Source of the DNA: Chara braunii
Taxonomy: Eukaryota; Streptophyta; Charophyceae; Charales; Characeae
Reading direction: 5' to 3'
Length of the DNA stretch: 27,287 nt
Assembly (NCBI GenBank): GCA_003427395.1
Contig: BFEA01001148.1
Coordinates: 117,048 to 144,334, forward strand
Shown here one piece after another: positions 9,311 through 19,400 of this stretch (position 1 is the first letter of the stretch; every line of letters begins with the position of its first letter). Made by a program: the position numbers and the translations under genes. The notes below the pieces were generated by a model, which saw nothing but the letters and a program-made list of their open reading frames with translations, had not been told where the DNA came from and made no database searches.

Positions 9311-10280
9311 TAGTCGGACGTTGGTCCTGGGCCCGGATTCGAGGTCCTAGCCCAGGACGTCCCATGTCCTAGACTTTGCCTGGAATCGCACCTCGCGTAT
9401 AGCCTATTTACCCTGCCTACTGGGGCACTTAGCTTCAAGGTCGGAGGTGCCGCGGAGGCCGCACGGCTATTTCTTCAGCCGTGCAATATCGTAAAGTGGT
9501 GGACTCTCACGATACTTCAAGTTTGACACTTGAGTGTCATATACGGTACTCGGATCTACGAGGGACCGCTTGATTATGAACACTACATAGTACGTCACCA
9601 TCACGACTGCTTGCTTATTCATGCATTGCTAGTCAATATGAACTAGCCCTGCGTCCGTGCGGTTTTATACTAAGTCTCGAGCGCATCGCCTATCCGATTT
9701 CCGCATCAAAGAGTTATGGGATGGTTACTCAATGACTAGGAGTGTTATGTTGTTTTTTGTTCTGTATCGTTCTGTATATGTGTTTTCATTTTTATGTTCT
9801 TTAGAGTGGTGTACGTGTGGTATGTGGGACACGTCCTAATGGACCAGCGACGAGTCGCGCTTGGGACCTCAACCCCCCAAGGTGTCGGTTCACATGCAGG
9901 TCCGATAAAGGCGTAAAAACCACACGTACCCCTTATGCTACAGTTAACGAGAAACGCCTTCGGCTGGTCCACCTCTGTGATTGCAGCTGATTAACTTTCG
10001 TACTGTGGGATGGTACCTCGGCGGGGATACGCCCACCGAAGGGAGGTGACAGCTCCCGCAAGGTGGAGGTAAGTTATGCCTCGCGTAGGCCCTATCTTGT
10101 CGTAGGGGCTCGTGAGAGGTATGGCTGGCGCACTCAGCCAGAGCGGCTTGCGGAAGCTCCATGTGTATTCTCGATGAGGACCAGACCAATTCCTGCGTGA
10201 CGCGGCCTGGAGGGTCCCGCCCCGTTTTGTGCGGTGTGGGACCGATGCGCTCGACAGGGTCAACCACACGACCCTCGTGT
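9310..10280 (+). ncRNA. Candidate structured non-coding RNA, ~970 bp
   Basis: A GC-rich block set in AT-rich DNA, with no supported protein frame and many perfect or near-perfect stems. Examples are GTCCTGGGC/GCCCAGGAC (9324/9350) extended by GGAC/GTCC, GCACGGCT/AGCCGTGC (9461/9477), TATCGT/ACGATA (9487/9509), CGGT+CTCG/CGAG+ACCG (9544-9568) and GCTAGT/ACTAGC (9628/9642). The segment 9840-9971 is closed by TGGACCAGC/GCTGGTCCA and holds three inner helices (see separate entry). A three-way arrangement follows at 10014-10071, then hairpins at 10075-10123, 10122-10140, 10141-10159, 10213-10243 and 10256-10275. It matches no rRNA, tRNA or intron class I can recall. It could instead be the structured internal part of a non-autonomous retroelement. 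Strand is not established. Confidence 0.45.
9840..9971 (+). ncRNA. Possible four-way-junction RNA fold
   Basis: Outer stem TGGACCAGC (9840-9848) pairs with GCTGGTCCA (9963-9971), nine perfect pairs. Inside, with very short linkers, are CGAC/GTCG (about 9848-9857), GGACCT/AGGTCC (9864-9869 with 9898-9903) and AAGGCGT/ACGCCTT (9908-9914 with 9954-9960). Three consecutive helices within one closing helix give a cloverleaf-like layout larger than a tRNA (132 nt). No tRNA B box or anticodon arm is recognisable. Confidence 0.4.
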
Positions 10281-10680
10281 TATATTTGTTGTTTTACAGT
10301 TGTAAGTTTTATGCATTATAAACAGTGTGAGTGTTGCGTCTGATCTAGTGCGAAAACTTTGATACACATTTTTTGCTAACTTGAATCGATCATAGATCAT
10401 TAATTTCTTCATTTCACTGGTGTTGTTGTATCATATCTTGTCATGTTATTTTTAGAGGGGCTATGTTTCACATGAGATTATTTATATTAATAATGTACAT
10501 CTCATACTTTAAGCATTTTCAATTTATAAAAAATTGACACTTATATTTGAAGATGCTCCAATATTTATCTTCGCCTTTCCTTCCCTTTCTCTTTACTTAA
10601 CAGTTTTTTCGCTCCATCTTTCATATAATGGACTACCTTTGTATTTTGCATAGTGTCTTTTCTTTATGAAAAATAAATGC
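10281..10680. other. AT-rich stretch, nothing recognised
   Basis: GC content drops sharply after the structured block. There are no open frames of note, no repeats longer than chance and no recognisable RNA gene. Confidence 0.5.
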
Positions 10681-10682
10681 AA

Positions 10683-11090
10683 ATGAAAAATGCATCATTA
10701 TACTACTCGATTGATAAAGATACGATCAATATTGAAAAAGTGGTAAAATAAAGACTGAAGGATAAATCGTTTTACTACTTTATGGATTAATAATTGATTT
10801 TATTGGTATTGAAAAAGTAATAAAATAAAAGACTCAAAGAAAAATAATTATACTATTCGACGGACAATTTATTCAACTGATATTAAAAAGCAGTGTAATA
10901 GAGGTTTAAGGGCGCATCGTTGTACTACTAAATACTATTCGATTAATGATAGAGTTAGTTAATAGGATAGAAAAACAAATACTCAATAACGATCTGTTAT
11001 ATAACCCAGTTGACGATTGATATGATCGGTATTGAAAAGATAGTTAAATATAAGGTTCAAGGATGAGTCATTCTACTACATGGTTAAGTT
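10683..11090 (+). repeat. Degenerate ~75-bp AT-rich tandem repeat
   Basis: Five or six diverged units share ATTGAAAAAG near the start (about 10731, 10808, 10882, 10965 and 11031; steps about 77, 74, 83 and 66 bp) and a TACTACT / TACTATTCG box near the end that follows a TCATTNTACTACT-like word. The copies are old, with many substitutions and small indels. No coding capacity. Confidence 0.65.
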
Positions 11091-12429
11091 TTGATAAAAA
11101 AAAAACTTTAAAAAATTGCAAATTTCTTGAAATATATCAAAGCAAATTAATTCAAATGATAGTAACATAATACAAGGTGATCGAATTATCTCTCATATAC
11201 AAGTAACATACTGCTCACCAACATTGTGGATCGTCACTCTAAACTTCAAAGGTTACTTGAAACTTATTGAAAATCAACGGGAAAACATATCTCTATACTG
11301 AAAATCGTTTCATTAATGTGTTTCGAATGTTTCATAAACATACGTAAGAAATTGTGTGTTTTCACTTCAACTAACCATCCGAATCGATAATATTATAGCA
11401 TAACAACCTACAAAGTGAGACGAGTCGAAGTCATTAATAAATTATTAAAATAAAAACCACATCACCTTTACCCCAACAATCGATCGAAGTTAAACATCCC
11501 TAAAATTAAAAATTTATGAAATTTAAGTTCTCATATTCATTGGATTTTCCGCAAATAATAAATAATATTAATTATAGATAAATTAAAAGAGGAAACAAAA
11601 ACATACGTCGGTATACATCTTATGTGAAAATGATACAAGTGACATGACTAACACACTGACTCATAAAATAACTTCAAGTTAAATCACTTCAACATAATAA
11701 CGAGCATACTTTGATATTAACAACAAAACAATGATATAAAAATAAATTTTTCTCTCACTCACACTGAAATTCGTAATAATATGAGTTGAACAATTCTACA
11801 TGCATTATCTTTTAGCTATATGTCATCACAAAAGTCTAAAAAGATTGTGACAAATATTTTTATATTATAAAAAATAAAGAGGTGAAACCGTTTTACCTTT
11901 AAACGCTTTGGATCCTATATTCATTGTACTAAAAAATTCTTCATAATCTTTGTAACGTTCTTATTGGTTTCATTTTCACTCTTTCGTTTCCGAAACACAA
12001 AACAATTAGGGTTTCCTAAAAGTTACAATGGAGTAAGTTAAGTCGTTACTTATCTTAGATAACTTTGTTTCTTGAACCACCTGTACTTCCGAAACATTTT
12101 TCCTCTGGGGTTGTAAATGCGATGGCACGAAAAAAAACGAACGGGCGCCAGACTCTTTTTGGGTGGCATCACCAACTATTTTGCCCCAAAGGGCGACCCT
12201 CGAAAGATGCGTCAGTATGCAAACCGCAAATTTGTTTCCATGATGGGGAAACGAGGGATGAGACGATAACGAAAATCATGCTTTAAAAGTTTATCAACGA
12301 TCTTCCATCTTTGGCCAGCAAATACCTGCGTATATACCACCAATGGCTCCTTTTGTAAACATATGTCAACAGGCCACTCCAAAAGGGTTGTTACATTTTA
12401 TAATATCAGGAAACAGTACAACGAGGGCT
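11091..12429. other. AT-rich intergenic DNA, no gene seen
   Basis: No supported gene. The stretch is strongly AT-rich until about 12060. A telomere-box-like AGGGTTT occurs at about 12008 and then composition rises. A 73-codon frame at 12065-12286 has no recognisable motif and is not called. Confidence 0.5.
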
Positions 12430-12591
12430 TTGCAGGGAGATTGGGATGAAAACCAGTATAGCAAGTGGTATACTTCCACTAATTCACCACTATGCAAACT
12501 CTCTGTTGTTTTGCTCATATTGCAGGGAGATCGGGATGGAAACCAACATGGGAAGTGATGTACTTCCACTAAAAGGCCACTATCTAGACTC
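12430..12591 (+). repeat. 72-bp direct repeat, period 90
   Basis: Two copies (12430-12501 and 12520-12591) begin TTGCAGGGAGAT and share GGGATG, GTACTTCCACTA or TATACTTCCACTA, and a CACTAT...ACTC end. They are about 80% identical with an 18-bp spacer. Confidence 0.85.
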
Positions 12592-12749
12592 CCACCAGTA
12601 AATGACATTTGATACTCTCTACAAACACAGTTTTTGCGGAGAGCTCCATACCTTTTCACGAAAAGGCCGCAGCAGGGTGGGCGGGCTGTTTGCCAATCAT
12701 GGTGGGTAGGCACAAAGGCACTATTATCCCCCGCTTGGTGGAGAAGGTA

Positions 12750-12811
12750 TAATGAAAGCTGAATGACTGGAACCATGCCATAATGAAAGATGAATGACTG
12801 GAACCATGCCA
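12750..12811 (+). repeat. 31-bp perfect-period tandem duplication
   Basis: The units 12750-12780 and 12781-12811 differ at one base and share GAATGACTGGAACCATGCCA. The duplication looks recent and lies about 660 bp upstream of the start codon of the RNA-binding protein gene. Confidence 0.95.
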
Positions 12812-13473
12812 CATCCCTAGGGGTGCCTGCAGAATAATCCCTTGTGGAGCTGGGCAGGCTGCTGACATTTCGGAGGGTGGAGAAGTTGGTTTAGGGTGAT
12901 GGGTAGAGTATAAACCAACCCGGGCCGGATGGATGGACCTGGATTTCACGAGAGCAACCCCCCGGTCTCCCCGCAGCTGTGCGCCGCCGGTGGACGGTCA
13001 CCCACTTTTGCCGAACAGGTCAGGTGGCTCGCCTCGGAGAAAAAAACTGGGAGGGTTCACGGGTTCAAAATAAGAGGTTCCGACATAGGCATGGTTTTAC
13101 GGCGGGCTCGATTGTAGTAACAAAACACGCCTTCGAGGGTGGACGGTTCTTCGGTTCTCTGTGCCCAAGGTACGTTGTTGCAGCCGCCGGGTCTTGGCCA
13201 GGAGTTATCCTCATCTCCTCCTTTGTCGCTATCCAGCACAGCGGCCTTACGGGAGGAAGAGAACAAGGCAGCGGTCGAGAGAGGTGGGACGCGGCGAAGG
13301 GCTGTTCACTTAGCAGAGAAAACGCCGCCCGCCGTCCGCCGTCCCCGCAGCTTGCACGCTACTCGTGAAGGGTTCAGTCGATCGTAGTGAGAAGAGGCGA
13401 GAGAGAGTCCATCGCTGCGCTCGTCTCCCGCTAACGTCTCTTTTCGAGGAAGCAGTTAGTACTACAGGGGAAG
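12812..13473 (+). promoter_or_regulatory. Likely promoter and 5' UTR of the RRM gene
   Basis: This is the only intergenic sequence between the repeats and the first exon. A TATAAA word is at 12909-12914, and GC content climbs from about 13200 into exon 1. No ATG occurs between about 13380 and the chosen start, so translation from 13474 is not obstructed nearby. The transcription start and any 5' UTR intron cannot be fixed without transcript data, so promoter placement is inference. Confidence 0.35.
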
Positions 13474-16400
13474 ATGATGCTTTTCCAGAAACTCGGCGGC
13501 GCCTTGCGCGTCTGTGCCGCGAGATCCTGTCTTCTGCGCGAAGCAGGAGCACGTGCTTGTGTGTCAGCGACGACGCATAATAGGCTCTTTACGACAGATG
13601 AGCAGCAGGCAGATTCGCAGCCGACGTCGAAACTGTTTGTTGGAGGTAAGCAGCGTCGGCACCCGCCGGCTCTTGTTGTGCTATGGCTTCTTTGCTTTTT
13701 TTTTTTTGATGCGTATGGTGGTTGGGTGGGCACACGATGGAGCAGCGTGTTTGTCTTCGAAGCGTATAGGCGTTGCTCTCATTATCCTTCGATTCTCTTT
13801 TTGTTTTTTCCTCAGGGTTGGAAGAAATTGTGCAACGTAAAGATTTGCGAGACGTGTGTTGTGTTTTTTCCGGATTGATTGCTTCCTTTGCGACGTTTGC
13901 GTGCATGATTGTGTCTATAGAAGTCTATGCGTTTCGGAGTCTGCAAGGGAGGGGGGGGTAATGGATGAGCGAAATGGATGGGAGGGAGAAATCAGGTGGT
14001 GGGTGGTTTTGCGGTGGATCTGATTGAATTTGCTGCTCGAGACCTTCAGTATAGTTCCAGTGTGTCGTCGAGTGGAAGGAAATTGACTCGTGAACTCGGA
14101 TGGAAATTAGGGTTTTTTAGTATCAGCTTGTGAAATATGAGTAAGGTGTGTGCTGAACCGGAATTGTTCGGGTTTTGAAATCGTTTTGTGGGAACAGGAT
14201 TGGCGTGGGCAGCTGACGACAACACCTTGAGGAATGCGTTCGCCGAGTACGGATCCGTGACGGAAGGTAGGTCGCTGCATCGAATCTCCGGCGCTGGATT
14301 TGGGAACTACATTTGTGTATTCACTTGTATGTTTTGACTGGATTGAAATGAATTGAATTTTTGTTTCATCGGTATTATGCCTGGTAATGAACTTCCGAGG
14401 GACGAGTGACCAAATCCATTATATGGCGAGTGTATCTGCAGCTAAGTCTGGGGAAAGTCGAACCTGCCTATTTTGATTCTTTTTTTGAGAGAGAGAGGTG
14501 CGTCGATGCGTAATCTTCTTAAGGATACGGGTGCCGTTTCTCTCTTTTTCCCTCTCCCACCCATTGCTAACCCCTTTCTTTGTGCGTGGGGTCCTTAACC
14601 CTACAAAGGATCAGTAGAAGATGTTTTTTATAGTAACTGAAATAACCGTGGTAACAACGGATGGAAGTTTCGTGTACCTGCGAGGAAATTGAGGCATGGG
14701 GGCGTGCGAGTTGTGGCCTGCATGCGTCGTGATCGAGTCCTCTACGTGGAATTACCTATTATTGCGCAATGTGAGACCTGTTTCTTTGTCACTCGCTGTA
14801 TTCTCTTAGTCGTTCATGTTGCCCCACTCCTACTACCGTCTTCCCCCGAACATAACGCACCCTAAAATAGAACGTACACAAGCTATATGTCCGGCCAATT
14901 GCAGCCAAAATGAGGGTGCGTTGTGTTCGGGGGAAGACGGTAGTCGTTAATGTTACTCCGATTTGTCCTATTCTCGTGTCTTTTGCTACAACGGTATTTT
15001 GTTGCCGTCTTTATACAACACAGGCCTGTAATTTGTTAAATGCGTGAAAGCTCACTCCCTTTCATTTGTGACACTCTTCTCTCTTTGCAGCCAAGGTCAT
15101 TGTTGTAATTTGTTAAATGCTTGAAAACTCACTCCCTTTCATTTGTGACACTCTTCTCTTTGCAGCGAAGGTCATTGTTGACAGAGTGACTGGTAGGTCG
15201 AGGGGTTACGGGTTCGTCAGCTTCGAGACAGAAGAAGATGCGTCGAAGGCCAGGGATGGCATGAACAACCAGGTGAAGTACCTCAACCCGTTTTTTTCAT
15301 CTGTCGTTTATTTTAGAGTACGTTTCTTGCATTCTGGTGTTTAATTCTTCCTGTTGATTTTTTTTCCTCTTTTTTCAGTATAGCCGAAGATGTTATTTGG
15401 GTCGGGGCTTGTAATTTACTCTCGATTAGTAATCGATGTATCGTCCACTTTGCGTGATGCTGGTGCTCTGTGCGGTCGCGGTCGCTCCAATTGTCTGAAT
15501 CAGGTGGCCAAACTCGGTAGCCAGCATGGAAATTAGAGCATACTCATACTTAGACTTTGTAGAGAGAGCTGTGGACACAATTCCGGTCAGATACATGGGT
15601 CAGGGTGCAAATTCTGATCAAATACATTCAGAAAAATTCGTGTAAGCATGCTTGCAGACTAATTAGCTTTGCGATTTCTGAGTTGTCCTTCGAGAGAGTG
15701 CCAACGATTGATGTATCCGTGCATTTGTTTGCCAAGGACTCTGATCTACTTCTGGACATACCATCGTCGGTACCCTTTCTGTTCCATTGTTCGGTTATGA
15801 GCTTACGCGAGGTTCTTGACCGTTAGTAAATTACCTGATCTACTTCCTTGATTGGTAATTGGACTTCGGGCGGGGTTCTGGATCGCTGTGTGCCAACTCG
15901 CCTCATTTTCTTCGCTTAGTCGCCTCAGCACTTGGTTTTGATTCAGTGCTGGAGCGCTATTGATCGCAGTCCTTCGTTTTATCGTCTCTTATTGTCTGAT
16001 CTTCTCGTTGAAGAGATTCGAGGGGATTGCATTCTCAACATACGGTCCTCAGTCTTCTCCCTAACTTAATTCCACTAAGTGAAAATTCGGTCCAGGTCGT
16101 TCGGTCTCCGCACAGAATTGTCGCCTGCACTAGGTTGATTGAGTGGTCCTCACAGGAAATTCGGTTCAGGCCCTTCGTGATCGCCGTTGTTCGTGTTTTT
16201 ATTCGTTCTTGTTATCTGATCTTCCCCGGTGAAGAGATTCGTGGGGATTCCGAGCTCAACATACGGTGTTCAGCCTTCGCCTTGAAGACTCGAACACTAC
16301 GCGAAAATTCGTTTTTCTTTACGGTCTTCAGCCTTCTCCCTGAGGACTTAAACACTAGGCGAAAATTCGTTTTGCTCTCTCAAGGCGTTCGGTCTTCTCG

Positions 16401-19400
16401 CAGAAAACCTCGGTTTCTATCGAAGAGAGATCAAATCTTATGTGGGTGTGTGGGGATGCTAAAGATGTGTGCGAGTTAAATATTAACTCTTTAAACCACC
16501 GCTAGCGGTATATACTTTCTAGGCAAAAATCACGGACCTGGAAATCGGTCGCGGGCCAAGTTTTACCGAAAACGTTAGAGCGGCGTTTTTTTTTTTTGGT
16601 TTTTGGCTGGCGCCGCCAGCCGCTGCCAGCCATTTTGGTCCAGTAATGTATTCTGTGTTCATCCGAACTTAACGGATTGATCTATTGTGATTATTTGAAA
16701 ACTCGAGTTTTTGTAGTTGGCTGGGGCCAAGTACTGCTGTTTTAAGAACTTAACGGATTAATCTTTATTGTGACTATTTGAAGACTTGATGTTATGAATT
16801 CGGCTGGGGCCATGTACTGTTTTTTTAAAACTCGATTCTGGCCTAGCGCGATAATCATTCTTGCGCTTCTCTCATCCCTCTCGGTCATGTCATGGCATTG
16901 CTCATGAAGTTACGCAGAACTATCTCATGGAGATCGATTAGAGAGGAATATTGCTTCCATTAATTCGCGTTTTGTCGAATCAAATTAGGGGATCGATCAA
17001 AGGAATATTGCGTCCATTAACTTTCGTATTATCGAATTGAATCAGGGTAATGCTGAGTATCAACGTTGATCCATATCTATTGAACTATCAGTAAGTACTC
17101 GACCGCAGGATTGCAGAAATTTGCTCGTTGCCTGCTACGAAGATGAGGCGGCTGGGGCAAACGGGACCACAACGGCCTGGCGGCTCATGTATGTCGTGTG
17201 GTGTGCTACTTTTGCCCTTTGCCTTTGCCCTCTGGCGGCGTCAGTCGAAAGATAAAAAAATGCGCTGCTGGCGGCTCGTGGAAACTTGGCGTGCAGGCAC
17301 TGCTTCCAGTCCCTGGTGTGACGGTGGATTAAATCATCAGTACTTGGCCCAGCTATCGGCCGCAGAAACAAATAGAGTAGGAACGTTTCAAGTCGGATGA
17401 ATCTGGGCGCTCCTGTAGTGGCCCGTACGTTTCCTAAAATCGTGTCGCGTTAACGGGCGTGACTCTAGGAAGTACTGGTGGATTTATTATCGGTGATCCA
17501 ACATTTGTGTTTTTATTTCGTTCGGTCTTGTCGACCGGATCTCGTATGAACTCGTCCAAATCCTATTGTTGTCGGATTGGAATCGTTGTTCTCGGAGGCT
17601 ATAAGACGACGTGGACGGGGCCGCGAGGTTGATTTTTTGTTTTTCTGTTTTTATGAACTCCAGCAGTATTCGTGCATTGTTATTTTGTAATGGCACGGTT
17701 TTCACCTGGTACCTGGCACCTAGCACTGGCCACCTGCCACCTGCCGCATGCCGCTTTCAACGACTTCAACTTGTGACCTGGACCGTTATTTTTAAGCATG
17801 ATTGTGCATGATTACTTTGAGATGACGTCGTTTTCGTCTGCATCTTAACGTCCGCGGGAAGGATAAAGGAGGTAGCACGACAAAGCAAGAAAAAGACACA
17901 TCGGGAATAAAAATGAAGCGCAAACGAAATGAGAGAAGGAAAGGAAATTGAAGGGAGAGTTGGACGAAACGATGAAGATTTGGTATGTTTCCAATTTCGC
18001 GTGTTCTTCGTGCCTTGCTCAACTCTTAAAACACCCGAAAAAATAACCAACTCCACGTATCTTCCGAGGTATTTAGGGAATATGCATTTGTCAATTTCAC
18101 TTTCGGTGAATTGAGCGAGCTACACGATTAGTTAGTGCGAAGTTCATTCCGACTCGTGCGTCGACGGTCATGTTCCGTGGCTCGGTCGGCTGTTGGCTCT
18201 CGATCGATCTCTTAATGGCAAGGTGAGGAGTACGAATGGCACAAACGATGATAAACGATGGTAAACGTTATTGACAAAAATCAGGAAGCGTTATTGGCAA
18301 AAAGGAGAAGAACCTGTATATACCTAAGTGTTGGAGAATGACAAATTTACCACCTTTCTGATGCGAGTCAGGGTGTTTGCGATAGTGTGTTATGGCCTAT
18401 AGCACGGGACGCTTGCTTAGTTATTTTTGCCTATATGATATCGGGCGAAATTTGTTTGATGTCTATTGACGATTAACGGCCTTAAACGGATTGTCAGCGT
18501 TACCCTAAGGGCGGCCTTGAACGAGTTGAGTGAGTCGGCTTTGGACTGAATGTTGAAGACGACTGTCTTTTGTATGCAATGAAAAACTTCTCTGCTGGCG
18601 TTAACAGATTCTCAGGTTGTCAAGAAGAAAACTCGTTCAACTTTTCCCGCCAAATTCGAGACGATTGTTTCAACGCTCTTGTAAAATTTCCCGCCAAAAC
18701 CGAGATGATCGATTCAGCGTTTTTTTGAGTTTTACCGCCGAAACGCAAAGGAAGATCCATGATACAGCGATTCGGATATTATGAGACGGGTAATGTTTAT
18801 GCCCCGAAACGAAAAATACTCTTCACCTTTCCCGCCAAAACGGAAAGAAAGATCCATGATATACCGATTTGGATATTATAAGACCTGTAGGGTTTATCCG
18901 CCGAAAAGGGAAGTACTCTTCACCTGCAAAGAATGTGGAGGAAGGGTTGAACACTGTTCACTCGAATACAATGTTGGGTAATTCTTACCGTTGTTTCGGC
19001 TCGAAAGCTGCCTCTGATACAGCTAGAGAAATGACCGGCGGTTGTCTTCGGGTGAACACACTGGACACACCGCCGGAAACGTGATTGCCATGTGTTTCGC
19101 TCCAGCTATAACTATAGCTACACGTGTATCGGTTTTACTCGGAACGATGCCCGTTCATTGTTAATAGGTACTTGCCTTTTTGTCATGTAGCGATAATGAC
19201 ACGGCGTTCTATTCGGATGAAGGCGGTAGGTGAGACGAATGCAGAATGATCGCCCAGGGAGGTGACGCGCATGTTGGTTGTTGAAGACTTTTTTTCGATG
19301 TGTGTGTGGGTTTGGTTGCCTTCTTTTATGGTTGCCTGTCAAAAGTAAGGAATGACGCATGTTCTCCTTATCTATCTATTCTTCCTGTTTTTGTTTTTTG

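Noticed and set aside
9310-10280. Organelle rRNA or group II intron insertion
   Set aside because: No conserved rRNA words or domain V hairpin could be recognised by eye. A database search would settle it.
12366-12949. Minus-strand frames of 148 and 97 codons
   Set aside because: They overlap the 72-bp and 31-bp direct repeats, have no domain motif and lie in two frames. Best read as chance frames.
13514-13840. Alternative plus-strand frame through exon 1 into intron 1
   Set aside because: Out of frame with the RRM exons and runs through the GT donor. The spliced model explains the RNP motifs.
13310-13906. Minus-strand frames of 80-105 codons opposite exon 1
   Set aside because: Shadows of GC-rich exon 1 and intron 1 of the RRM gene; no motifs.
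15117-15344. 75-codon frame starting upstream of exon 3
   Set aside because: Its middle is genuine exon 3, but the start lies in the duplicated intron end and the tail reads into intron 3.
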